In this document: positions 54,934-63,867 of the stretch, in pieces
Numbering within the stretch: the first letter of the stretch is position 1
Layout: every line of letters starts with the position of its first letter
Assembly (NCBI RefSeq): GCF_015752285.1
Contig: NZ_JADOUY010000002.1
Span: forward strand, 372,001-436,000
DNA length: 64,000 nt
Reading direction: 5' to 3'
DNA from: Mycetocola_A sp015752285
GTDB lineage: Bacteria; Actinomycetota; Actinomycetes; Actinomycetales; Microbacteriaceae
Translations under genes and position numbers: made by a program
Notes under the pieces: generated by a model
What the model was told of the DNA's origin: nothing
The model's database searches: none
What the model saw: the letters and a program-made list of their open reading frames with translations, nothing else

Positions 54934-55893
54934 ATGTATTTCCACGTGCAACAGCTCATTCATGAGATCACACAGGACGAACCGGATCCCGCAGCGGCGA
55001 ACGCGTTGCAGGAGGGGCTCGGCGGACAGTTCGGCGAGATGCGCACCATGATGCAATACCTCTTCCAGAGCATGAACTTCCGCGGAGCGGCCGCGAAACC
55101 GTACCGGGACCTCATCCAGGGCGTCGGTACCGAAGAGATCAGCCACGTCGAACTCATCGGAACGACGATCTCACGCCTCCTCGACGGGTCGCCGCGCTAC
55201 CAGGGCAAGCCCACCGATCCGCTGGACAAACCGGGTGCAGGAGGAGCGACACCGCTGAGCATCGCCCTCGACACCAGCAACATCCACCACTATCTCGTCG
55301 GAGCGCAGGGAGCATTGCCTGTGGATGCAGCGGGGAACCCGTGGCTCGGCAGTTACGTCTACAACTCGGGAAACCTTGTCCTCGACCTGCTGTACAACCT
55401 CATGCTCGAGTCGACCGGGAGGCTGCAGAAGTGCCGAATCTACGAAATGACCGACAACAAGACGGCGCGCTCCACCCTCTCCTATCTCATCGTGCGTGAT
55501 CAGGCCCACGAGAATGCATACGCCAAGGCCCTCGAGAGCCTCGGAGTGAACTGGAATACCCTGCTGCCGATACCGAAGACCAACGCAGAGAAGTTCCCCG
55601 AGGTGAAGAAGCTCCTTGACCTGGGGCTGCAGAGCAAGCAGTACAGTTTCGACCTCGCCGGGCAGTCCGAGGCGGGCAAGATCTTCCGCGGGATGTCACC
55701 ATCGAACGACGGTACGCAGCTGGATGCGAGCGAGCAGGCACCCGTCGGGGTTCCGATCACCATCGCGCCTGAGCGCTTCGAGGAGTTTGCGCCGGGGCTG
55801 GACCCCGAGTTGCTGAAGCTCATCCAGGCGACAGCAGATCTCGAGTTGCAGGAGATCGACGCGATGTTCGGTCCGGTCGCCAGTAAAAAGTAG
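54934..55893 (+). CDS. Manganese catalase
   Basis: 319-residue ferritin-like dimanganese catalase (2 H2O2 to O2 + 2 H2O). Metal ligands: Glu in GGQFGEMRTMMQY, Glu/His in TEEISHVELIG, Glu in YNLMLESTGRLQ and His in VRDQAHENAYAKA. The C-terminal extension (APERFEEFAPGLDPELLKLI) wraps the hexamer in known structures. GGGAGG at 54922-54927 sets ATG 54934. A strong hairpin terminator follows. No oxidative-stress regulator is adjacent. Confidence 0.93.
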   Translation: MYFHVQQLIHEITQDEPDPAAANALQEGLGGQFGEMRTMMQYLFQSMNFRGAAAKPYRDLIQGVGTEEISHVELIGTTISRLLDGSPRYQGKPTDPLDKPGAGGATPLSIALDTSNIHHYLVGAQGALPVDAAGNPWLGSYVYNSGNLVLDLLYNLMLESTGRLQKCRIYEMTDNKTARSTLSYLIVRDQAHENAYAKALESLGVNWNTLLPIPKTNAEKFPEVKKLLDLGLQSKQYSFDLAGQSEAGKIFRGMSPSNDGTQLDASEQAPVGVPITIAPERFEEFAPGLDPELLKLIQATADLELQEIDAMFGPVASKK

Positions 55894-55900
55894 CCGGAGC

Positions 55901-55948
55901 CAAAGCCGATTCGATGCGCCAACCGCCTGATGCGTCGAATCGGCTTTG
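55901..55948 (+). terminator. Hairpin terminator after Mn-catalase
   Basis: 14-bp inverted repeat CAAAGCCGATTCGA / TCGAATCGGCTTTG with a 20-base loop that itself can pair (TGCG/CGCA-like), 7 bp after the stop. Confidence 0.85.
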
Positions 55949-56024
55949 TGCATCCGTGCCGGACGCTGGCGGTCGAACTGCGCTTCGCGGTAACGTGAGC
56001 ATCCGTACATATCCTGGGGGCTTC

Positions 56025-56891
56025 ATGATCCGCAGAACGACGTCGTTTGCGTTGATCGTCGCCGCCTCGATCGGCCTGGCCGGGTGCGCTGCTACGACCC
56101 CGGCATCAAGCGGCGCAGATGAAGAGGGTGTCGACGACGTCTCGACTCCCCCTCCGGTGGAAACGACAATCGAAGATTTCGACTTCGGAACCACCGACTG
56201 GAGGTTCTCCTCAGGCGGGAGCGACCTTCCGATCGACGTTTCACTCGTCGACGGTGCGTCGACGGTCGATGTGTTCCAGTACGAAGTCGGCGATCCCGTC
56301 TTCGGCGATGCGGACTCGGATGGACGCACGGATGCCATCGTGCCGATCAGTCGACTGGATGGCAACGGATCAGACACGGTCTGGTATCTCTGGTACGACA
56401 GTGGGGACGACGATGGCGTCGGCATCCGTCAGATCGAGTTCCCGATCGCCCAGCAGTCCCGTTGCGGGAGATTCGTGGAGTCCGTCACTGCGGCTGATGG
56501 CGGGTTTGTGGTGCATGAGTTCTTGAGACTGACGGGGACGGACGACACGGTGCCGTGCTCGGAGCCCGGCACCGGCGAACTGACACGGACGGTCGCTCTT
56601 CATCGTTCGGAGGACGGAACGCTCTGGCCGGTTCAGACGTCCCCCATTCCCGCGTACGGCGGAATCTGCCCTGGCTCGCCCTGGCTGGATGGGCCGGGGG
56701 AACAGCTGACGCTCCTCAGCGCCCCGGTTGACGGGGCACCGGTCGCAACGTCCGCTGACCAGCAGGTCGGGGTCTTTGAGTTGTACCAATCCCACATCAC
56801 CGCAATCGACGGTTGGGGGCTTGTCGGCTTCGTCCAGGGCGAGGTGGATACCGGAGCCGTGAGGCTCTTCTGCGGGTGGCAGAAGCTCTAG
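56025..56891 (+). CDS. Putative lipoprotein of unknown function
   Basis: 288-residue exported lipoprotein. The N-terminus MIRRTTSFALIVAASIGLAG is followed by the lipobox cysteine (LAGC, Cys21). The mature part is acidic, with VFGDADSDGRTDAIVPISRL, a calcium-binding FG-GAP/VCBS-like loop (DxDxDGRTD), and later cysteines QSRCGRF, DTVPCSEPG and GGICPGS that may form disulfides. I do not recognise a specific family. ATG 56025 follows TGGGGGC. It is flanked by the Mn-catalase terminator and tRNA-Val. Confidence 0.7.
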   Translation: MIRRTTSFALIVAASIGLAGCAATTPASSGADEEGVDDVSTPPPVETTIEDFDFGTTDWRFSSGGSDLPIDVSLVDGASTVDVFQYEVGDPVFGDADSDGRTDAIVPISRLDGNGSDTVWYLWYDSGDDDGVGIRQIEFPIAQQSRCGRFVESVTAADGGFVVHEFLRLTGTDDTVPCSEPGTGELTRTVALHRSEDGTLWPVQTSPIPAYGGICPGSPWLDGPGEQLTLLSAPVDGAPVATSADQQVGVFELYQSHITAIDGWGLVGFVQGEVDTGAVRLFCGWQKL

Positions 56892-56921
56892 CGACGACCG
56901 TCGCCCCTCACAGTCGATAGG

Positions 56922-56997
56922 TGGTGGGCCCTACCGGGATCGAACCGATGACATCCACGGTGTAAACGTGGCGCTCTACCAGCTGAGCTAAAGGCCC
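56922..56997 (-). tRNA. tRNA-Val (anticodon UAC)
   Basis: 76-nt cloverleaf on the minus strand with encoded CCA. Acceptor GGGCCTT / AGGGCCC, D-arm AGCTCAGCTGGTAGAGC, anticodon stem CCACG TTTACAC CGTGG giving anticodon TAC, T-arm CGGTTCGATCCCG. Upstream on the minus strand TAACAT (57027-57022) could be the -10. An isolated tRNA gene. Confidence 0.97.
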
Positions 56998-57061
56998 TCA
57001 CTGCGTGATGCAGCGAATTCATGTTACACAGGTTCTGACCGGCGCGGAAAGACCGTGCTGA

Positions 57062-57535
57062 TCAGGCAGGCTGCCGTTGCAGGCTGTCGACCGCTGCGCG
57101 GTAGGCGGCCAGCGAGCGAACCTCCCCCGGTGCTGTGATGAAACTCGCCCGGATGATGCCGTCAGTGTCGATGAGGAAGGTCGCCCGGTTGGCGAAACCC
57201 TTGTCCTGCAGGAAGACGCCGTACTCCTTGCTGACCTGCCCGTGCGGCCAGAAGTCCGCGAGGAGGGTGAAGTCGTACCCCTCTTCCTCCGCCCACGCCC
57301 TCAGCGTGAACTTGGAGTCGACGGAGATGCCGATCAACTCGATTCCCGACTCCTGGAACAGAGCGAGGTTGTCGCGCAACTCGCACAGTTCGCTCGTACA
57401 GCGCCCGGAGAACGCCAGCGGGAAAAAGACCAGCGCGACGGCCCGCTTGCCGCGGAAACTGCCCAGCTGGACCAGCTCACCGAACTGGTTCGGTAGAACG
57501 AAATCGGGGGCTCGAGTGTCATTCTCGAGAGCCAT
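57062..57535 (-). CDS. Peroxiredoxin (AhpE-like)
   Basis: 157-residue thiol peroxidase reducing H2O2 and organic hydroperoxides. The peroxidatic Cys lies in FFPLAFSGRCTSELCELRD, with a second cysteine five residues later as in PrxQ/Bcp, so it may form an internal disulfide, unlike the one-Cys M. tuberculosis AhpE. The rest (GISVDSKFTLRAWAEEEGYD, FLIDTDGIIRASF) is AhpE-like. AAAGG upstream and ATG 57535 (57544 is an alternative). Divergent from aceE, an order also seen in mycobacteria (ahpE upstream of aceE). Confidence 0.88.
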   Translation of the reverse strand: MALENDTRAPDFVLPNQFGELVQLGSFRGKRAVALVFFPLAFSGRCTSELCELRDNLALFQESGIELIGISVDSKFTLRAWAEEEGYDFTLLADFWPHGQVSKEYGVFLQDKGFANRATFLIDTDGIIRASFITAPGEVRSLAAYRAAVDSLQRQPA

Positions 57536-57696
57536 GAGGTACATCCTTTCAGGCGGAGCGCCTGGATACGGATGCGACGGAGACCGCCGCATTGTGCAGC
57601 TACACATGCTAACCCCGCCGCCGGTGTGGTCCAAGGCGACCGCTATGTCACCCAAGTCGTGCGCAAGTCGCTAGGCTGATCAGTGGTGCCCGCGCG

Positions 57697-57711
57697 GGTC
57701 AAAACCTGACC
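57697..57711. promoter_or_regulatory. Small palindrome upstream of aceE
   Basis: GGTCA-AAACC-TGACC, 5-bp arms, about 60 bp upstream of the aceE start in the peroxiredoxin-aceE divergent gap. It could bind a dimeric regulator; short enough to be chance. Confidence 0.25.
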
Positions 57712-57771
57712 TTCACTGACAATTTGCACCGTGAGAACCAGGCACGATCTGCCCATACAGAAAGGTCGACG

Positions 57772-60498
57772 GTGACTGTAAACGACCAGGACCCCTACTC
57801 GGTTGACAACTTCGACGCTGATCCCGAAGAGACCGCGGAGTGGCAGGAGTCACTTGACCAGCTCGTAGCGACCCACGGTCACGGCCGTGCCCGCGAGATC
57901 ATGCTGAGCCTCTTGAAGCGCTCGCGTGAACTGCACCTCGGTGTTCCGATGGTGCCGACGACGGACTACATCAACACCATCGCCCCGGAGAACGAACCCG
58001 AGTTCCCCGGCAACGAAGACATCGAGCGTCGCTACCGCGCCTGGATCCGCTGGAACGCAGCGGTCACCGTGCACCGCAGCCAGCGCCCCGGGATCGGGGT
58101 CGGCGGACACATCTCCACGTATGCGTCATCCGCTGCACTCTACGAGGTCGGCTTCAACCACTTCTTCCGCGGCCAGGACCACGAGGGCGGTGGGGACCAG
58201 ATCTTCATCCAGGGCCACGCTTCCCCCGGCACGTACGCCCGCGCCTTCCTCGAAGGCCGCCTGTCGACCGAACAGCTCGACGGATTCCGCCAGGAGAAGT
58301 CCCACGGTCCGAACGGTATCTCGTCGTACCCGCACCCGCGCCTCATGCCGGAATTCTGGCAGTTCCCGACCGTCTCTATGGGACTCGGTCCGATCAACGC
58401 CATTTACCAGGCGCAGGTCAACCGCTACCTGACCAACCGCGGGATCAAGGACGCATCGGACCAGCAGGTCTGGGCATTCCTCGGCGACGGTGAAATGGAC
58501 GAGGTGGAGAGCCGCGGCCAGCTGCAGGTCGCTGCCAACGAAGGCCTGGACAACCTCAACTTCATCATCAACTGCAACCTCCAGCGCCTCGACGGTCCTG
58601 TGCGCGGCAACGGAAAGATCATCCAGGAACTGGAGAGCTTCTTCCGCGGTGCCGGCTGGAACGTCATCAAGGTCGTCTGGGGCCGCGAGTGGGATGACCT
58701 TCTCTCCCGCGACGACAGCGGCGCCCTGCTCAACCTGATGAACGCCACCCCCGACGGTGACTACCAGACCTACAAAGCCGAAAGCGGCGCGTTCGTCCGT
58801 GAACACTTCTTCGGTCGCGACGAGCGCACGCGCAAGCTGGTCGAGAACTACACCGACGAGCAGATCTGGAACCTCAAGCGCGGTGGCCACGACTACCGCA
58901 AGGTGTTCGCGGCGTTCAAGGCAGCAGCCGAGCACAAGGGGCAGCCAACCGTCATTCTGGCGAAGACAGTGAAGGGCTACGGCCTCGGCCCGTCATTCGA
59001 GGGGCGCAACGCGACCCACCAGATGAAGAAGATGACGCTCGACAACCTGAAGACCTTCCGTGACGAGATGCGCATCCCGTTCACCGACGCTCAGCTCGAA
59101 GAGAACCCGTATCTTCCGCCGTACTACCACCCGGGCGACCAGGACGAAGCAATCCAGTACCTCCACGAGCGTCGTCGCGCGCTCGGCGGATACGTACCGG
59201 AGCGCCGCTCGAAGTACACCCAGCTCTCCCTGCCGGATGCTTCGACCTACGCGATCGCGAAGAAGGGTTCAGGCACGCAGGAGATCGCCACGACGATGGC
59301 GTTCGTCCGGCTGCTCAAGGACCTCATCCGGTCGAAGGACTTCGGCAACCGGATCGTCCCGATCATCCCGGACGAGGCTCGCACCTTCGGAATCGACGCG
59401 TTCTTCCCGACCGCGAAGATCTACAACCCGAATGGCCAGCACTACACCTCGGTCGACCGTGAGCTGCTTCTCGCCTACAAGGAAAGCCCGCAGGGTCAGA
59501 TCCTTCACGTCGGCATCAACGAGGCGGGTGGCGCTGCGGCGTTCACCAACGTCGGAACGTCGTACTCCACCCAGGGCGAACCGCTCATTCCGATCTACGT
59601 GTTCTACTCGATGTTCGGGTACCAGCGCACCGGCGACGCCTTCTGGGCCGCCGGAGACCAGATGACCCGTGGGTTCATCATCGGTGCGACCGCAGGACGC
59701 ACCACCCTCACCGGTGAAGGTCTCCAGCACGCCGACGGCCACTCGCCGCTCCTCGCGTCGACGAACCCGGCCACCGTGAGCTACGACCCCGCATACGGCT
59801 ACGAGATCGGGCACATCATGCGCTCGGGACTCGAGCGCATGTACGGCGGCGAGCACGAAGACCCCAACGTGATGTACTACGTCACCGTGTACAACGAGCC
59901 GATCGTGCAGCCGGCCGAACCGGAGAACCTCGACGTGGACGGCGTGATCAAGGGCATTTACAAGCTCAAGGACTCGTCCGCCGACGGGCCGAAGGCTCAG
60001 CTGCTCGCGTCGGGTGTTGCCGTTCCATGGGCACTCGAAGCCCAGGAGCTGCTCGAGAAGGACTGGGGCGTTTCCGCCGACGTTTGGTCCGTCACCTCCT
60101 GGACCGAGCTGCGCCGCGACGGTATCAAGGCCGAGGAACACAACTTCCTCAACCCGGATGCTGAGAAGAAGGTCGCATACGTCACGTCGAAGCTGCAGGA
60201 GGCGAATGGCCCGTACATCGCGGTCTCAGACTTCATGCACGCAGTTCCCGATCAGATCCGTCAGTTCGTTCCTGGTGACTTCGCGACGCTCGGTGCAGAC
60301 AATTTCGGGTTCTCGGATACCCGCGCCGCCGCTCGCCGGTACTTCAAGATCGACGGACCGTCGATGGTGGTCCGTGCTCTCGAACTGCTCGCCGACCGCG
60401 GAGAGATCGACCGGTCGGTGCCCGCACAGGCAATCGAGAAGTACAAGCTGCACGACGTCAACGCGGGAACCACCGGCAACGCCGGTGGTGAGAGCTAG
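57772..60498 (+). CDS. aceE: Pyruvate dehydrogenase E1 component (homodimeric)
   Basis: 908-residue TPP enzyme that decarboxylates pyruvate and acetylates the lipoyl group of E2. PGIGVGGHISTYASSAALYE near residue 100, the TPP-binding GDGEMDEVESRGQLQVAANE, and INEAGGAAAFTNVGTSY in the second domain identify it. GTG 57772 (MTVNDQDPYSVDNF) follows AAAGG at 57761-57765. The PucR-type regulator begins 18 bp after its stop, so both are likely on one transcript. E2 and E3 partners are at 36.6 and 35.2 kb. Confidence 0.95.
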   Translation: MTVNDQDPYSVDNFDADPEETAEWQESLDQLVATHGHGRAREIMLSLLKRSRELHLGVPMVPTTDYINTIAPENEPEFPGNEDIERRYRAWIRWNAAVTVHRSQRPGIGVGGHISTYASSAALYEVGFNHFFRGQDHEGGGDQIFIQGHASPGTYARAFLEGRLSTEQLDGFRQEKSHGPNGISSYPHPRLMPEFWQFPTVSMGLGPINAIYQAQVNRYLTNRGIKDASDQQVWAFLGDGEMDEVESRGQLQVAANEGLDNLNFIINCNLQRLDGPVRGNGKIIQELESFFRGAGWNVIKVVWGREWDDLLSRDDSGALLNLMNATPDGDYQTYKAESGAFVREHFFGRDERTRKLVENYTDEQIWNLKRGGHDYRKVFAAFKAAAEHKGQPTVILAKTVKGYGLGPSFEGRNATHQMKKMTLDNLKTFRDEMRIPFTDAQLEENPYLPPYYHPGDQDEAIQYLHERRRALGGYVPERRSKYTQLSLPDASTYAIAKKGSGTQEIATTMAFVRLLKDLIRSKDFGNRIVPIIPDEARTFGIDAFFPTAKIYNPNGQHYTSVDRELLLAYKESPQGQILHVGINEAGGAAAFTNVGTSYSTQGEPLIPIYVFYSMFGYQRTGDAFWAAGDQMTRGFIIGATAGRTTLTGEGLQHADGHSPLLASTNPATVSYDPAYGYEIGHIMRSGLERMYGGEHEDPNVMYYVTVYNEPIVQPAEPENLDVDGVIKGIYKLKDSSADGPKAQLLASGVAVPWALEAQELLEKDWGVSADVWSVTSWTELRRDGIKAEEHNFLNPDAEKKVAYVTSKLQEANGPYIAVSDFMHAVPDQIRQFVPGDFATLGADNFGFSDTRAAARRYFKIDGPSMVVRALELLADRGEIDRSVPAQAIEKYKLHDVNAGTTGNAGGES

Positions 60499-60516
60499 AC
60501 CATCAGTTCCCCGCTC

Positions 60517-61716
60517 GTGCCGCGTTCGAAAAGCGAGACGCTCGCCTGGCTGCGCCGGTTGTCAGGCGAACTGGCAACGACCACTCTGAAGAAACTCGAA
60601 GACACGCTGCCCTGGTACGCAGAAATGCCGCCAGGGCGGCGGTCCGCGGTCGGGCTCGTCGCCCAGGCAGGCATCGCCTCCTTCATCGCCTGGTTCGACG
60701 ACCCCAAGTCGACGCCGTGGATCGCGGCGGATGTCTTCGGGGCGGCTCCGCGGGAGTTGCTGAGATCGGTCAGCCTGCAACAAACACTCCAGCTGATCCG
60801 CGTCACGGTCGAGGTCGTCGAGGCCCGGCTGAAGGACGGCGGCGCCGAGGATCTCCGTGAGGGAATCCTGCTGTACTCGCGGGAAATCGCCTTTGCCGCA
60901 GCAGACGTGTACGCGCGGGCCGCTGAGGCCCGCGGCCTGTGGGACGCCAGGCTCGAGGCCCTCGTTGTCGATTCGATCCTGTCGGGTGAGGCCGACGACG
61001 AACTTCCGAGCAGGATCGCAGCGCTCGGCTGGCATGGTCACGGCGAAGTCGCCGTGCTTGTGGGCACCACTCCCCCACAGCTCGATGTCGACCAGCTCCG
61101 CCGGACGGCGAGGCACATGGCCGCTGATGTCCTCATCGGCGTTCAGGGCGGCAGGCTTGTGCTGGTGATCGGTCGGGCCGAGACCTCACACGGCGTCGAC
61201 GACGAAGAGATCGGAACGGCGGCGTCGCTCAGTTTCGTCGAGATCGCCACGCAGCTCGAGCCTGGTTTCGGCGCCGGTCACCTCGTACTTGGCCACGCGG
61301 TTCCCACACTTGTTGAAGCATCCAGGAGCGCCCGCGCTGCCCTGGCCGGATTCGCCGTCGCACGTGCCTGGCGGAACGCACCCCGGCCGGTGCAGGCAGA
61401 CGACCTCCTCCCCGAGCGGGCCCTCGCTGGCGACGCCCTCGCCCGGACGACCCTGGTCGAGCGGATCTACCGTCCTCTCCACGCCCACTCCACCGAACTG
61501 GTCACCACCCTCTGGTGTTACCTCGACAACGGCCGCTCGCTCGAAGCAACGGCCCGTGAGCTCTTCGTGCACCCGAACACTGTTCGCTACCGCCTCAAGC
61601 GGGTGTCCGATGTCATCGGCTGGGATGCAACAGGCGCACGCGAGGCCCTGATCCTGCAGGCGGCGCTCATTCTCGGTTCGATCGCGGAACCCGATGCCGT
61701 CAAGCGTCGGCGCTGA
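60517..61716 (+). CDS. fasR: PucR-family transcriptional regulator, FasR-like
   Basis: 399-residue regulator with a C-terminal helix-turn-helix ATARELFVHPNTVRYRLKRV followed by SDVIGWDATGAREAL, and a preceding GGDEF-like/CdaR-type middle region (residues about 160-310). The first 150 residues are helical. Its place between aceE and fabD is the same as Rv2242 and the Streptomyces FasR, activator of the fabD-fabH-acpP-fabF operon; that function is inferred here from context. GTG start at 60517. Two TGTG...CACA dyads before fabD are candidate binding sites. Confidence 0.85.
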   Translation: MPRSKSETLAWLRRLSGELATTTLKKLEDTLPWYAEMPPGRRSAVGLVAQAGIASFIAWFDDPKSTPWIAADVFGAAPRELLRSVSLQQTLQLIRVTVEVVEARLKDGGAEDLREGILLYSREIAFAAADVYARAAEARGLWDARLEALVVDSILSGEADDELPSRIAALGWHGHGEVAVLVGTTPPQLDVDQLRRTARHMAADVLIGVQGGRLVLVIGRAETSHGVDDEEIGTAASLSFVEIATQLEPGFGAGHLVLGHAVPTLVEASRSARAALAGFAVARAWRNAPRPVQADDLLPERALAGDALARTTLVERIYRPLHAHSTELVTTLWCYLDNGRSLEATARELFVHPNTVRYRLKRVSDVIGWDATGAREALILQAALILGSIAEPDAVKRRR

Positions 61717-61736
61717 GAGACATCCCGGCGTGGCTA

Positions 61737-61751
61737 TGTGTGACATGCACA
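61737..61751. promoter_or_regulatory. TGTG-N7-CACA dyad upstream of fabD
   Basis: Sequence TGTGTGACATGCACA, about 70 bp before the fabD start. Together with the second dyad at 61769-61786 (centres about 33 bp apart, three helical turns) it may form the operator of the adjacent PucR-type regulator. Confidence 0.4.
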
Positions 61752-61768
61752 AACGATCCTGCCATTCT

Positions 61769-61786
61769 TGTGTGATGATCAACACA
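61769..61786. promoter_or_regulatory. TGTGT-N8-ACACA dyad upstream of fabD
   Basis: TGTGTGATGATCAACACA, beginning with the same TGTGTGA word as the first dyad. A TTGACA at 61803-61808 lies between it and the GTG start at 61819, so fabD may be translated from a very short leader. Confidence 0.4.
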
Positions 61787-61818
61787 CTCTCGTGGTCGGC
61801 GATTGACAGACTGGTATC

Positions 61819-62733
61819 GTGATCGTTCTTGTCTGCCCAGGTCAGGGCTCCCAGACCCCCGGCTTCCTCATCCCGTGGCTCGAAGACCCCGCCAACCGCA
61901 CGCTGGTCGACCAGTACTCGGAAGCGGCCGGGCTCGATCTGGTCCTCCACGGCACCGAGTCGGATGCCGACACGATCCGCGACACCCGCGTGGCCCAGCC
62001 GCTCATCGTCGCCGCCGGCCTGCTCACGCTTCGTGCTCTCGCCCGGACCGGCGCCATCCCCGCTGACGTCGGGATCGCCGGCCACTCGGTCGGGGAGATC
62101 ACCGCAGCCGCCGGTGCCGGTGTCCTCGACGACCTCGATGCGATGCGCTTCGTCGCGGCCAGGGCCACGGAAATGGCCGCCGCTGCCGCGGCGACTCCCA
62201 CAGGGATGAGTGCGGTCCTCGGTGGGGACGTTGACGCACTTCTCGCCCGGCTCGAGGAACTCGACCTTCAGCCCGCGAATTTCAACGGAGGTGGGCAGAT
62301 CGTCGTGGCCGGAGCACTCGACGCACTGGCCGATTTGAGTTCCGCCCCCCTGCCGGGCACCCGAGTCATCCCCCTGCAGGTCGCCGGGGCGTTCCACACC
62401 CGCTACATGGAACACGCCCGAGAGGCACTCGCTCCGGCGGCAGCGGCACTCACTCCCGTCGATCCGGCGCGACCGCTGTGGACGAACGCCGACGGCTCAC
62501 TCGTTGCGTCTGGTGCGCGATTCGTCGACCTGCTCGTCGGGCAGGTCGCGTCTCCTGTGCGCTGGGACCTCACCATGGAGTCGATGCAGTCCGCAGGAGT
62601 GACCGGCATCATCGAACTGGCCCCAGCCGGCGCACTCACCGGGCTGGCGCGTCGCGGCCTCAAGGGAACTCCAGCCGTGGCGATCAAGACCCCGGACGAC
62701 ATCCAGGCCGCACACGATCTGCTTGCCGCCTGA
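61819..62733 (+). CDS. fabD: Malonyl-CoA:ACP transacylase
   Basis: 304-residue enzyme loading malonate onto ACP for fatty acid synthesis. VCPGQGSQTPGFLIPW at the N-terminus, catalytic Ser90 in AGHSVGEITAAAGAG, the His in VAGAFHTRYM and the C-terminal ELAPAGALTGLARR region are standard. GTG 61819 has no clear ribosome-binding site (GACAGACTGGTATC upstream), so leaderless or short-leader translation is possible. First gene of the fabD-fabH-acpP operon. Confidence 0.95.
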   Translation: MIVLVCPGQGSQTPGFLIPWLEDPANRTLVDQYSEAAGLDLVLHGTESDADTIRDTRVAQPLIVAAGLLTLRALARTGAIPADVGIAGHSVGEITAAAGAGVLDDLDAMRFVAARATEMAAAAAATPTGMSAVLGGDVDALLARLEELDLQPANFNGGGQIVVAGALDALADLSSAPLPGTRVIPLQVAGAFHTRYMEHAREALAPAAAALTPVDPARPLWTNADGSLVASGARFVDLLVGQVASPVRWDLTMESMQSAGVTGIIELAPAGALTGLARRGLKGTPAVAIKTPDDIQAAHDLLAA

Positions 62734-62777
62734 GCGGCAGAGCTTCTACCCGAATTCGGATCAGACGAGGAAGACGC

Positions 62778-63782
62778 ATGACCACACCCATTCTGAAACA
62801 GTCCCAGGGCCCTGCGTTCACCCGAATCCTTGGACTCGGTGCGGCGCGCGGGGACATCTCTGTTCCCAACGACGATCTCGTCGGTCCGATCGACTCGTCG
62901 GATGAATGGATCCGCCAGCGCACGGGCATCATCACCCGTACCCGTGCAAGTGAGGACGTCCTCGCGGTCGACCTCGCCACAGACGCCGCCAGGGAGGCCA
63001 TCACCGTCTCCGGCGTTGACCCGAGCCAGATCGATGCGGTCATCATCGCGACCATCAGCAACATCCAGCAGACGCCGTCGATGGCAGCCGTCGTCGCCGA
63101 CCGTGTCGGTTCGAACCCGGCAGCCGCATACGACCTCAATGCGGCGTGCGCCGGCTACCCATACGCGATCGCCCAGGCAGACGCCCTGATCCGGTCGGGC
63201 GCAGCTCACTACGTTCTCGTCATCGGGGCAGAGAAGCTCTCAGACGTCGTCGACCCCGCCGACCGGTCCATCTCGTTCCTCCTGGGCGACGGGGCAGGGG
63301 CAGCGGTCGTTGGACCGAGCGAATTCCCCGGGATCTCGCAGACCGTCTGGGGCTCGGACGGGTCGAAGGCGGGAGCGGTCGGCATGAATGCCACCCTCCA
63401 GCAGTACCGCCGCGGCGAGGCCGAGTGGCCGACGCTGCGCCAGGAAGGGCAGACCGTCTTCCGCTGGGCCGTCTGGGACATGGCGAAGGTCGCCAAGCAG
63501 GCGCTGGATGCCGCAGGCGTCACCGCAGACCAGCTCGCAGCCTTCATTCCCCACCAGGCGAACATGCGTATCGTCGACGAGTTCGCCAAACAGCTGAAGC
63601 TGCCGGAGAGCGTCGTCATCGCACGTGACATCGCCACGACCGGAAACACGTCGGCGGCATCCATCCCGCTGGCCGCGCACCGTCTGCTCGCCGAGAACCC
63701 TGAGCTCAGCGGCGGTCTCGCCCTGCAGATCGGATTCGGAGCCGGCCTGGTGTTCGCCGCGCAGGTCGTCGTCCTTCCCTAG
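62778..63782 (+). CDS. fabH: 3-oxoacyl-ACP synthase III
   Basis: 334-residue initiating condensing enzyme joining an acyl-CoA starter to malonyl-ACP. Catalytic Cys124 in DLNAACAGYPYAIAQ, His in FIPHQANMRIV and Asn in TTGNTSAASIPLA complete the Cys-His-Asn triad. SSDEWIRQRTGIITR at the N-terminus is typical. In actinobacteria FabH usually prefers branched starters, giving iso/anteiso acids; not testable here. ATG 62778, 44 bp after fabD. Confidence 0.95.
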   Translation: MTTPILKQSQGPAFTRILGLGAARGDISVPNDDLVGPIDSSDEWIRQRTGIITRTRASEDVLAVDLATDAAREAITVSGVDPSQIDAVIIATISNIQQTPSMAAVVADRVGSNPAAAYDLNAACAGYPYAIAQADALIRSGAAHYVLVIGAEKLSDVVDPADRSISFLLGDGAGAAVVGPSEFPGISQTVWGSDGSKAGAVGMNATLQQYRRGEAEWPTLRQEGQTVFRWAVWDMAKVAKQALDAAGVTADQLAAFIPHQANMRIVDEFAKQLKLPESVVIARDIATTGNTSAASIPLAAHRLLAENPELSGGLALQIGFGAGLVFAAQVVVLP

Positions 63783-63867
63783 AACTCTCTGTTCCCCCGC
63801 GCGAGTCCCTCGCGCCATCACCCGAATAGACTGTTTCACGGTCAATCGATACCCAAGGAGAAAAACA

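Noticed and set aside
57022..57038. GTTACACAGGTTC shared between the tRNA-Val upstream region and the transglycosylase leader (about 54370-54382, opposite orientation relative to the genes)
   Set aside because: Only 13 bases and differently oriented with respect to the genes; most likely coincidence.
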